From contig NZ_JALEGG010000150.1 in assembly GCF_022763525.1 (NCBI RefSeq), positions 1 through 32,918 on the forward strand: a stretch of DNA of 32,918 nt, written 5' to 3'. This DNA comes from Acidovorax sp. (GTDB lineage Bacteria > Pseudomonadota > Gammaproteobacteria > Burkholderiales > Burkholderiaceae_C). This document shows positions 7,990 through 15,885 of this stretch, piece after piece (the first letter of the stretch is position 1; every line of letters starts with the position of its first letter). The notes below the pieces were generated by a model. That model was not told the DNA's origin, ran no database searches, and worked only from the letters and a program-made list of their open reading frames with translations. The position numbers and the translations under genes are program-made.

Positions 7990-8134
7990 CGGCGAGTTCA
8001 GGAGTTCTTTGTTTTGCGGGCCGCAGTGGCGCACGCCGGTGCGCATTACATACTGAAATCTTGCGTAACCGTATGAATTTTGGGCGCAAGCAGCACAGCG
8101 GACCACCGCCCCCGGGCATGGAGGATGCCCCGTG

Positions 8135-8165
8135 TTGCACGCCCCCAACGCCGCGCTCGGATAAT
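8135..8165 (+). promoter_or_regulatory. putative hrpA promoter
   Basis: A ttgcac -35-like hexamer (8135-8140) and gataat -10 hexamer (8160-8165) are separated by 19 bases, slightly longer than ideal. Transcription would begin around 8172, only a few bases before the ATG at 8176, so the hrpA message may be leaderless or nearly so. No Shine-Dalgarno sequence is visible before that ATG. Confidence 0.4.
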
Positions 8166-8175
8166 GCGGCCCTTC

Positions 8176-11100
8176 ATGACCGAATCTGCGCCTTCCCAGA
8201 CCCCCGCCGCCACACGCGCTGCAGCACACCCCGCCGCGCTAGCCCCCTTGCACATCGAGTTTCCCGAATCGCTGCCCGTTTCCGGCAAGCGCCAGGAGAT
8301 CATGGCGGCCATCGGAAAGCACCAGGTCGTCATCGTGTGCGGGGAAACGGGCTCGGGCAAGACTACGCAGTTGCCCAAGATCGCGCTGGCGCTGGGCCGG
8401 GGAAAATGCAACGCCAAGCCAGGCCAGAAGGGGCAGTTGATCGGCCATACCCAGCCGCGCCGCATCGCGGCGAGCAGCGTGGCCAAACGCATTGCCGAAG
8501 AACTGAAAACGCCCCTGGGCGATGTGGTGGGTTTCAAGGTGCGGTTCCAGGACCGGCTCAGCCGCGATGCCTCCGTCAAGCTCATGACAGACGGCATCTT
8601 GCTGGCCGAGACGCAGACCGATCCGCTGCTCAAGGCCTACGACACCATCATCATCGATGAGGCGCACGAGCGAAGCCTCAACATCGACTTTCTGCTGGGC
8701 TACATCCGCCAGATCCTGCCGCGCCGCCCGGACCTCAAGGTCATCGTCACGTCCGCCACCATTGATGCGGACCGGTTTGCCAAGCACTTTGAATCAGCCA
8801 AAGGTCCAGCGCCCATCATCTACGTGTCGGGCCGCACCTTTCCGGTGGAGCAGCGCTACCGCCCGTTCGAAGAAAGCCGCGACTACGGCCTGAATGAGGC
8901 CATTGCCGACGGTGTGGACGAGTTGTGGGCGGGTAATGCCGGCGGGGACATCCTGGTGTTCCTCCCCGGCGAACGCGAGATCCGCGAGGCCGCTGACCAC
9001 CTGCGCAAGCACCTGTCGCACCAGCCGGTGATGCGCAACGCCGAGGTGCTGCCGCTGTTTGCGCGACTGTCACAGGCCGAGCAGGACCGCATCTTCGACG
9101 GCCACACCGGTCGCCGCATCGTGCTGGCCACCAATGTGGCCGAAACCTCGCTCACCGTGCCGGGCATCCGGTACGTCATTGACGCAGGAACAGCGCGCGT
9201 GAAGCGCTATTCATTTCGTAGCAAAGTGGAGCAGCTGCTGGTCGAGCCCATCAGCCAGGCCGCCGCCAACCAGCGCGCGGGCCGCTGTGGCCGCGTGGCC
9301 AACGGCATCTGCATCCGCCTGTACGACGAGGCGGACTTCAGCAGCCGCCCGCGGTTTACCGATCCGGAAATCCTGCGTTCATCGCTCGCTGGCGTCATCC
9401 TGCGCATGAAGTCGCTGCACCTGGGCGACGTGGCACAGTTTCCGTTCATTGAGGCGCCCTCGGGCCGCGCAATCGCCGACGGCTACCAGTTGCTGTCCGA
9501 ACTGGGTGCGGTGGATGACGCCAACGAACTCACGCCCATGGGCGTGGAGCTGTCGCGCCTGCCGCTGGACCCTCGTGTGGGCCGCATGATCATCGAGGCG
9601 CGCGAGCGCAAGGCGCTGGACGAGGTGCTCATCATTGCCAGCGCCCTGAGCGTGCAAGATGTGCGCGACCGCCCGCTGGAGGCGCAGCAGCAAGCCGACC
9701 AGGCCCACGCGAAGTTCGACGACGACAAGAGCGAGTTCAGCGGCTACCTCAAGCTGTGGAAATGGATCAACGAGGCGCGGGGCGGGGCGCCCAGCCTGCC
9801 GTCGGCCCGTGCGCAGCGCGCCATGGCGGCGCAAAAGGCGCCTTCGCAGGCCTACCTGCCGGTGGAGCGGCGCGGTGCTGCGCCGGCCCCCTCGCCAGCG
9901 GCGCCAGCGGTACCTGCCGCACCCGCAGCCACCCACAAGCTCAGCAACCGGCAGTACGAGCAGTTGCTGCGCCAGAACTTCATCAGCATCCGGCGCCTGC
10001 GCGAGTGGCGCGACATCCACACGCAGCTGCTGACGGTGGTGACAGAGCACAAGTGGCCCATCAACACGCAGCCCGCCAGCTACGAGCAGCTGCACCTGTC
10101 CATGCTGGCCGGCCTGCTGGGCAACGTAGGCGCCAGGAGCGACGAGGAAGACTGGTACCTGGGCGCGCGCGGCATCAAGTTCTACAAGCATCCCGGCGCG
10201 CACCTCAACAAGAAGCCAGGCCGCTGGATCATCGCCGCCGAGCTGGTCGAGACCACGCGCCTGTTCGGGCGGGGCATTGCCGCCATCGAGCCGCAATGGC
10301 TGGAACAGATCGGCGGGCACTTGCTGAAGAAGCAGCTGCTCGATCCCCATTGGGAGAAAAAGTCCGCCGAGGTGGTGGCGCTGGAGCGCGCCACGCTGTA
10401 CGGCATCGTGGTCTACAACAACCGCCGCGTGAACTTCGGCAAGGTCGACCCGCATGCCGCTCGCGAGATCTTCATCCGCGAAGGACTCGTGGGCGGCAAT
10501 TGGGAAACGAAGCTGCCTTTCCTGGCCGCCAACCAGAAGCTGATCGCCAAGGTGGAAGAGCTGGAACACAAGTCGCGCCGCCAGGACGTGCTGGTGGACG
10601 ATGAGCTCATCTACGCCTTCTATGACCAGCAACTGCCGCCAGAGGTGTGCAGCGGCCACAGTTTTGAAGCGTGGTACCGCGAAGAGGTCAAAAAGCAGCC
10701 TGAGTTGCTCAAGCTCACCCGCGAAGAGCTGATGCGCCACGAGGCCGCGGGCATCACCACCAACGCCTTCCCGCGCACGGTGCGCCTGGGCGGGGTGGAC
10801 TGCGCCGCCAGCTACCTGCACGAGCCCGGCGACGCGCGCGATGGCATCACCGTGACGGTCCCGCTCTTCGTGCTGAACCAGGTCAGCGAAGAGCGCTGCG
10901 AATGGCTGGTGCCCGGCATGCTCAAGGACAAGATCCAGGCGCTGCTCAAGAGCCTGCCCCAGCGCCCACGCAGCCGCTTCGTGCCGCTGCCCGAATCGGC
11001 CACGCGCCTGGCCGCGCTGTTCAATGCGCCCGAGCGTTTTGGCACCGGCAGCCTGACAGACGCGCTGCTCAAGCAGGTGCGCGACGAAACCTCGCTGGAT

Positions 11101-12246
11101 GTGAAACGGGCAGACTTCAAGCTGGACATGCTCAGCCCGCACCTGTTCATGAACTTCCGCGTGGTGGACGAGCACGGCCGCCAGCTGGGGCAGGGCCGCA
11201 ATCTGGGTGCCTTGAAGGCTGAATGGGGCGCGAAGGCGCGCGGAGCGTTTCAGGCGCTGGCGGGGCTCAAGCTCGGGGAGCAAGGCGGAAAATCAGAGCA
11301 AAAAGTGGCTCCAGCGCCCGATAATAAAGCGCAAGAAGCTACTAAAAAGATAGCAAAAACGGCGCCTGCACCTGCGATTTCCCATGCGACACCTGCCGGC
11401 CAGCGCTACACCGCCTGGACGTTCGGTGAATTGCCAGAACTCATGGAGATCCGAAAGGGCGGCCAGACGCTGATCGGCTTTCCCGCGCTCATCGACGGCG
11501 GCGACGCTGTCACCATCGAAGTGTTCGACGAGCCCGAAGTGGCCGCGGCCAAGCACCGCGCCGGCCTGCGCCGCCTGTTTGCGCTGCAGATCAAGGACGC
11601 GCTGAAGTACCTTGAAAAGAACATCCCCGATCTGCAGAAGATGGCCGTGGCCTACATGCCCCTGGGCACGCAAGAGGAGTTGCGCACTCAGATCATCGAC
11701 GTGGCGCTGGACCGCGCATTTCTCCTCGACCCGCTGCCCACCGACGAGGCTGATTTCAAGCGCCGGGTGGAAGAAGGGCGTGGGCGCCTCACGTTGATTG
11801 CCAACGAGGTCGCGCGCCTGGCCGGCACCATCCTCGCCGAGTACGCGGCGGCGGCCCGCAAGATCAAGGACACCAAGAACGCGCCCGATGCCACGGCCGA
11901 CGCGCAGCAGCAGTTGCAGCGCCTCATGCCCAAGCACTTCATCGCGGCGGCCCCGTGGGCGCAGCTGGCGCACTTCCCGCGCTACCTCAAGGCCATCACC
12001 CTGCGTCTGGACAAGTACCGCGCCGACCCCGCCCGCGACGCCGCCAGGCTGGCAGAACTGCGCCCGCAGGAGCAGCGCTACTGGCGCCTGGTGGCCGAGC
12101 GCAAGGGGGCAGTGGACGCCCGCATGCAGGAGCTGCGCTGGCTGCTGGAGGAGCTGCGCGTGAGTTTTTTTGCGCAGGAATTGCGCACCCCGCAGCCGGT
12201 GAGCGTGAAGCGGCTGGACAAGCTGTGGGCGCAGGTCAATAGCTGA
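8176..12246 (+). CDS. hrpA: ATP-dependent RNA helicase HrpA (DEAH box)
   Basis: DEAH/RHA-family RNA helicase of 1356 residues, comparable to E. coli HrpA (about 1300), linked in E. coli to mRNA processing and ribosome rescue. Motif I is GETGSGKT at 56-63, motif II DEAH at 161-164, motif III SAT near 193, and motif VI QRAGRCGR near 365. The helicase core is followed by the HA2 and OB-fold regions and by the long HrpA-specific C-terminal domain. Two low-complexity linkers stand out: an Ala/Pro-rich stretch near 575-595 and a Lys/Ala/Pro stretch near 1036-1072 that coincides with a dispersed repeat in the DNA. ATG codons at 8164 and 8176 are both possible; 8176 is chosen because the -10-like gataat overlaps the first. 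Transcribed away from the serine hydrolase gene. Confidence 0.95.
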   Translation: MTESAPSQTPAATRAAAHPAALAPLHIEFPESLPVSGKRQEIMAAIGKHQVVIVCGETGSGKTTQLPKIALALGRGKCNAKPGQKGQLIGHTQPRRIAASSVAKRIAEELKTPLGDVVGFKVRFQDRLSRDASVKLMTDGILLAETQTDPLLKAYDTIIIDEAHERSLNIDFLLGYIRQILPRRPDLKVIVTSATIDADRFAKHFESAKGPAPIIYVSGRTFPVEQRYRPFEESRDYGLNEAIADGVDELWAGNAGGDILVFLPGEREIREAADHLRKHLSHQPVMRNAEVLPLFARLSQAEQDRIFDGHTGRRIVLATNVAETSLTVPGIRYVIDAGTARVKRYSFRSKVEQLLVEPISQAAANQRAGRCGRVANGICIRLYDEADFSSRPRFTDPEILRSSLAGVILRMKSLHLGDVAQFPFIEAPSGRAIADGYQLLSELGAVDDANELTPMGVELSRLPLDPRVGRMIIEARERKALDEVLIIASALSVQDVRDRPLEAQQQADQAHAKFDDDKSEFSGYLKLWKWINEARGGAPSLPSARAQRAMAAQKAPSQAYLPVERRGAAPAPSPAAPAVPAAPAATHKLSNRQYEQLLRQNFISIRRLREWRDIHTQLLTVVTEHKWPINTQPASYEQLHLSMLAGLLGNVGARSDEEDWYLGARGIKFYKHPGAHLNKKPGRWIIAAELVETTRLFGRGIAAIEPQWLEQIGGHLLKKQLLDPHWEKKSAEVVALERATLYGIVVYNNRRVNFGKVDPHAAREIFIREGLVGGNWETKLPFLAANQKLIAKVEELEHKSRRQDVLVDDELIYAFYDQQLPPEVCSGHSFEAWYREEVKKQPELLKLTREELMRHEAAGITTNAFPRTVRLGGVDCAASYLHEPGDARDGITVTVPLFVLNQVSEERCEWLVPGMLKDKIQALLKSLPQRPRSRFVPLPESATRLAALFNAPERFGTGSLTDALLKQVRDETSLDVKRADFKLDMLSPHLFMNFRVVDEHGRQLGQGRNLGALKAEWGAKARGAFQALAGLKLGEQGGKSEQKVAPAPDNKAQEATKKIAKTAPAPAISHATPAGQRYTAWTFGELPELMEIRKGGQTLIGFPALIDGGDAVTIEVFDEPEVAAAKHRAGLRRLFALQIKDALKYLEKNIPDLQKMAVAYMPLGTQEELRTQIIDVALDRAFLLDPLPTDEADFKRRVEEGRGRLTLIANEVARLAGTILAEYAAAARKIKDTKNAPDATADAQQQLQRLMPKHFIAAAPWAQLAHFPRYLKAITLRLDKYRADPARDAARLAELRPQEQRYWRLVAERKGAVDARMQELRWLLEELRVSFFAQELRTPQPVSVKRLDKLWAQVNS
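11296..11359 (+). repeat. Comamonadaceae-type dispersed repeat inside hrpA
   Basis: The core gtggctccagcgcccgataa, then aagcgc, agcta and gatagcaaaa, aligns with the intergenic copy at 23713-23771 (ctggccaccagcgcttat, aagcgctagcagctat) and, in its right half, with the inverted copy at 18904-18936. Here it is read through in frame and encodes part of a Lys/Ala/Pro linker in HrpA. The local base composition is clearly more A-rich than the rest of the gene. Confidence 0.65.
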
Positions 12247-12326
12247 AGGCCCGTGCAATCATGCGACGGAAGGACCACCGGCCAGGTGCGCTGCCCGGGA
12301 AGCCGCGCTGTGGATAAGGTCGGGCA

Positions 12327-12980
12327 ATGACATCAACGATCAAGATCGATGCTGGAGATTTCGGTGCGTGGCTGCAGAGCCTGCTTGTTTCCTTCGAGAC
12401 GGGGGCAGGCATGGACGTGCCCTGCGGCAGTTGCCGTGGCTGTTGCAGTGCCGGCAGGTTTGTTCACCTCCTGCCGACCGACAAACCCGCCCATGCTGAG
12501 ATCCCCGCACAATTGCTCATGCATGCGCCTGGCATGCCCCGGGGACACGCGGTCATGGGCTATCTCGACTCGGGGCACTGCCCCATGCTGAAGGCTGGCA
12601 ACTGCTCTGTCTACGTGAGCAGGCCTTCTACCTGCCGTACGTTTGACTGTCGGGTCCTGGCCGCTACGGGACTGTTCATCGACGGGCGCTGGAGCGAACG
12701 GATCAATGAGCGGGTGAAAGCCTGGGAGTTCAGCTTCTCATCTGAGCAAGCCCGGCAGCGTTTGCGTGCGATGAAGGACGCTGCCTGCTTCTTTCAGAAA
12801 AACGCTGCCGCCTTCCCGGGTGGCCGCGTCCCGACCGGCCCCGCTTCGGTGGCCGTGTTGGCCATCAAGGTTCATCCGGTATTTCTTGCGATAGAAGCTG
12901 ACGCGAGTCCGCGTGAGATCGCTGAAGCCATCATTGCCGAGAGCCGCCGCGTCGAAGAGCGGGCCGGACAGGGTTTGTAG
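12327..12980 (+). CDS. YkgJ-family cysteine cluster protein
   Basis: A 217-residue protein of the YkgJ/CxxCxxCC zinc- or iron-chelating family (Pfam CxxCxxCC). The motif CGSCRGCC lies at 33-40, and further cysteines are Cys85, Cys93 (GNCSVY), Cys103 and Cys108 (STCRTFDCR), the spacing expected for the family. Members are thought to bind a metal or Fe-S cluster, but no activity is established. There is no signal peptide. An aagg Shine-Dalgarno-like sequence stands eight to ten bases before the ATG at 12327. The gene stands alone, 80 bases after hrpA and convergent with the next gene. Confidence 0.85.
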   Translation: MTSTIKIDAGDFGAWLQSLLVSFETGAGMDVPCGSCRGCCSAGRFVHLLPTDKPAHAEIPAQLLMHAPGMPRGHAVMGYLDSGHCPMLKAGNCSVYVSRPSTCRTFDCRVLAATGLFIDGRWSERINERVKAWEFSFSSEQARQRLRAMKDAACFFQKNAAAFPGGRVPTGPASVAVLAIKVHPVFLAIEADASPREIAEAIIAESRRVEERAGQGL

Positions 12981-13024
12981 ACGCTGTCGGTGCGGGGCGC
13001 TTCCGACCGTGGTGGGCTGCGTAC

Positions 13025-13381
13025 CTACCCCATGCGCCAGATCTTGATCGTCACATACATCGCATAGCCCAACGCCAGCACCAGCCATGCCACGAAGAAG
13101 AGGTTGGCCCAGTACTGCCCGGCGTGCTCTGCCAGCGTATATATCTGGCCCCTGCAGCCCTTGCCGACGCACGGAATCTCCCGCGTCACCAGTGCGCGCA
13201 CGGCGGCGAAGGCGAAGTAGCCCGTGATCGCGGTCACCATCACGAAGCCGACGGGGCCGACGGGCGGTTTAGTGAACTGGTCGTTCTCATCGCGTGGACC
13301 CTGACGCAGCAGCTTCTGTCCATACCGGTACCAGAAGTAGCCGACCAGAAGCATGAGGGCGTAGTACAGGGCGGTGAGCAT
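13025..13381 (-). CDS. small inner-membrane protein, function unknown
   Basis: A 118-residue protein with three probable membrane segments: LYYALMLLVGYFWYRYG near the N-terminus, GFVMVTAITGYFAFAAV in the middle and LFFVAWLVLALGYAMYVTI at the C-terminus. A short loop holds IPCVGKGCRGQ with two cysteines five residues apart, which might form a disulfide. I do not recognise the family. The start at the ATG at 13381 is chosen because the first helix follows directly; the frame is open to 13567, but that part has shadow-like composition. No clear Shine-Dalgarno sequence. Confidence 0.65.
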   Translation of the reverse strand: MLTALYYALMLLVGYFWYRYGQKLLRQGPRDENDQFTKPPVGPVGFVMVTAITGYFAFAAVRALVTREIPCVGKGCRGQIYTLAEHAGQYWANLFFVAWLVLALGYAMYVTIKIWRMG

Positions 13382-13605
13382 GTGGGCGAGGTCGTGGTGT
13401 GGGGTGGGGAAGAGGCGAGCGGAAGAAGGGAAATTCGCCAAAGATGTTAGCCCACGGCCTGCCGTAACCACTTGTTGCCGGGGGATCATGATCGCTGTGC
13501 GAGTGCGCCGCAGGCGTCGCCTGCGCGACGCCACATCAGTGCCATCCCCAATGCCCTCAGGCACCATGCGAACTAGGCTGTGTTGTTCACAAGGATTCCT
13601 GCCCC

Positions 13606-15291
13606 ATGCGCCCTCACTACAAGTTCTGGCCCCGCCGCCTGCCCAAGTCCATCACGCTGCCGTCCACCTCGCTGTGGGACAACCTGTCCATCAGCGCGCG
13701 CCGCTACCCGGACAAAGCAGCGCTGGTGTTCTTTGGCCGCACGCTGAGCTACCGGCAGCTGATGGAGGGCGCAGAGCGCGTGGCCGCGCGGCTGGCCCGC
13801 CTGGGCGTGCAGCGTGGTGACCGTGTGGTGCTGTGCATGCAGAACTGCCCGCAGCTCGTGATGGCGCACTTCGCCATCCTGCGCGCCAACGCGGTGGTGG
13901 TGCCGGTCAACCCCATGAACCGGGCCGAGGAGCTCAAGCACTACATCACCGATCCCGACACCAAGGTCGCCATCACCACCGGCGACCTGGCCCCCGAATT
14001 GGCCAAGGCCAGCAATGCGCTGCCTCCTGGCGAACGACTGGCACACCTGGTGGTCACGCAGTTTTCCGACGCGTTCGATGTGAACGTCACCGGGGCGGAC
14101 GCCCCGCCCGAGGCGTGGATGGAGTGGCTCGGCACCCGGCACCCCTTGCCCGCGCTGGACAGTGGCCAGGTCCATGCCTGGACGGATGCGCTGGCTGAGT
14201 CCGAGGCGCCGCCCGAGTTGCAGGTGGGCCCGAACGATCTGGCGCTGCTGCCCTACACCAGCGGCACCACCGGCCTGCCAAAGGGCTGCATGCATTTACA
14301 CAAGAGCCTGCTGCACAACGCCGCAGCGGGCGCGCTGTGGGGCACCGCCTCGGTCGACACCGTTACGCTGGCCGTGGTGCCCATGTTCCACATCACCGGC
14401 ATGGTGAGCGTGATGCACACGGCCATCTACGCGGGCGCCACGCTGGTCATCATGCCCCGCTGGGACCGCGATCTGGCCGGGCGCCTCATCTCGCGCTATC
14501 AGGTCACGAGCTGGACCAACATCCCCACCATGGTCATCGACCTGCTGGGCAGCCCGAACTTTGCGAGCTACGACCTCTCCAGCCTGGTCTACATCGGTGG
14601 CGGCGGCGCGGCCATGCCGCAGGCGGTGGCACAGCGGCTGTTGGATCAGTACGGCCTGCGCTACTCCGAGGGCTATGGCCTCACCGAGACAGCTGCACCT
14701 TCGCATTCCAACCCGCCGGATCATCCCAAGCAGCAATGCCTGGGCATTCCGTTCATGAGCACCGACGCGCGCGTGGTGGACCCTGAAACCCTGCAGGAAG
14801 TGCCCGTGGGCGAACAGGGCGAGATCATCATCCACGGTCCCGAGGTGTTCGAGGGCTACTGGAAGCGGCCCGACGCGACGGCAGCGGCGTTCATCGAATT
14901 TGAGGGCAAGCGCTTCTTCCGCTCGGGCGACCTGGGCCGCATGGACGAGGACGGCTATTTCTTCCTCACCGACCGGCTCAAGCGCATGATCAACGCGAGC
15001 GGCTTCAAGGTCTGGCCGGCGGAGGTGGAGGCGCTGATGTTCCGCCACCCTGCGATCCAGGAGGCCTGCATCATCTCCGCCAAGGACAGCTACCGGGGCG
15101 AGACCGTGAAAGCAGTGGTGGTGTTGCGCGCCACGCACCGGGATACGACCGAGCAGCAGATCATCGACTGGTGCCGCGAGAACATGGCGGTGTACAAGGT
15201 ACCGCGCATCGTGCAATTTGTGGCGGCGCTGCCCAAGAGCGGCAGCGGCAAGGTGATGTGGCGGGCGCTGCAGGAGCAGGAGGCTCAGTAA
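13606..15291 (+). CDS. acyl-CoA synthetase (AMP-forming), fatty-acid-CoA ligase type
   Basis: ANL-superfamily adenylating enzyme of 561 residues that activates a carboxylic acid, probably a fatty acid, to its CoA thioester via an acyl-AMP. Visible motifs are the AMP/phosphate loop LPYTSGTTGLPKG, the GYGLTETA motif, the hinge region GYFFLTDRLKRMINASGFKV, and the C-terminal catalytic lysine Lys549 in PKSGSGK. An aagga Shine-Dalgarno sequence lies about ten bases before the ATG at 13606. It is a single-gene unit with its own terminator. The exact acyl substrate cannot be told; the overall pattern is that of medium/long-chain fatty-acid-CoA ligases of beta-proteobacteria. Confidence 0.9.
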   Translation: MRPHYKFWPRRLPKSITLPSTSLWDNLSISARRYPDKAALVFFGRTLSYRQLMEGAERVAARLARLGVQRGDRVVLCMQNCPQLVMAHFAILRANAVVVPVNPMNRAEELKHYITDPDTKVAITTGDLAPELAKASNALPPGERLAHLVVTQFSDAFDVNVTGADAPPEAWMEWLGTRHPLPALDSGQVHAWTDALAESEAPPELQVGPNDLALLPYTSGTTGLPKGCMHLHKSLLHNAAAGALWGTASVDTVTLAVVPMFHITGMVSVMHTAIYAGATLVIMPRWDRDLAGRLISRYQVTSWTNIPTMVIDLLGSPNFASYDLSSLVYIGGGGAAMPQAVAQRLLDQYGLRYSEGYGLTETAAPSHSNPPDHPKQQCLGIPFMSTDARVVDPETLQEVPVGEQGEIIIHGPEVFEGYWKRPDATAAAFIEFEGKRFFRSGDLGRMDEDGYFFLTDRLKRMINASGFKVWPAEVEALMFRHPAIQEACIISAKDSYRGETVKAVVVLRATHRDTTEQQIIDWCRENMAVYKVPRIVQFVAALPKSGSGKVMWRALQEQEAQ

Positions 15292-15316
15292 AGCCACGAC
15301 GCGCGCGAACACAGTG

Positions 15317-15346
15317 CAAAGGGCTGCCAGCGGCAGCCCTTTTTTT
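15317..15346 (+). terminator. intrinsic terminator after the acyl-CoA synthetase
   Basis: Perfect stem gggctgcc / ggcagccc with a three-base loop (agc), followed by seven T, 25 bases after the stop codon. An A-run before the stem is short, so it mainly serves the plus strand, with possible use by the convergent PilZ gene. Confidence 0.9.
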
Positions 15347-15358
15347 ATGCTGAGCTGG

Positions 15359-15733
15359 TCAGTGCGGCGCGCCGGCCATCGTCAATTCGCCCAGGTCGCG
15401 CTCCAGCAAGGCAGGGTCGCCCAGCTGCAGTTCGATCAGGCGGCGCAGGTGGGTCACGCTGTCCAGGTCGATGCTGCGGCAAAGCAGGCCGGTGTGCAGC
15501 CCTTCCACATGCGCGACTTCGGTGGACATGGCAATGTGGTTGCCGGTTTCCGCCAACGGGATGGTCAGCTGGCAGAGCATGCCGGCTTCCAGGTCCGCCT
15601 GGGCTGGTACCCGCAGCAACGCGCCCTTGAGAGACAGGTCCATCACGTGCACGCTGAACGCGTCGCTGGCGGTGGTCAGGAGGGCGGGAGCGTCAAAGCC
15701 GACGCGAACAAAGTGGCGGCGTTCATGGGGCAT
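15359..15733 (-). CDS. PilZ-domain protein, c-di-GMP receptor
   Basis: A 124-residue single-domain PilZ protein. The c-di-GMP-binding signature is complete: RRHFVR at 5-10 (RxxxR) and DLSLKG at 32-37 (DxSxxG). The ATG at 15733 is preceded by aggag with six bases spacing; an in-frame alternative at 15763 is less likely. It is divergent from a GGDEF/EAL sensor protein with about 150 bp between, so receptor and turnover enzyme may be co-regulated. Output (motility, pili or exopolysaccharide) cannot be told from the sequence. Confidence 0.9.
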   Translation of the reverse strand: MPHERRHFVRVGFDAPALLTTASDAFSVHVMDLSLKGALLRVPAQADLEAGMLCQLTIPLAETGNHIAMSTEVAHVEGLHTGLLCRSIDLDSVTHLRRLIELQLGDPALLERDLGELTMAGAPH

Positions 15734-15885
15734 CGCGGTCTCCTGAAAGCGGGGGGTGGGCACATGCTACTCCAGCCTGTCGCTGCCCCGAAGTGTCGGG
15801 TGTGTCGCATTTGGATGTTTCTGCAAACTTTCGTTACCATGGCGCGATACCTCCCTATTTCCCCATCTTTCGACAGGGCCAAACT

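Noticed and set aside
9379..11283. 634-codon open frame on the minus strand opposite hrpA
   Set aside because: High-GC shadow of the hrpA frame: its translation is rich in Leu, Gln, His, Val and Arg, with no domain motif, and it has no ribosome binding site.
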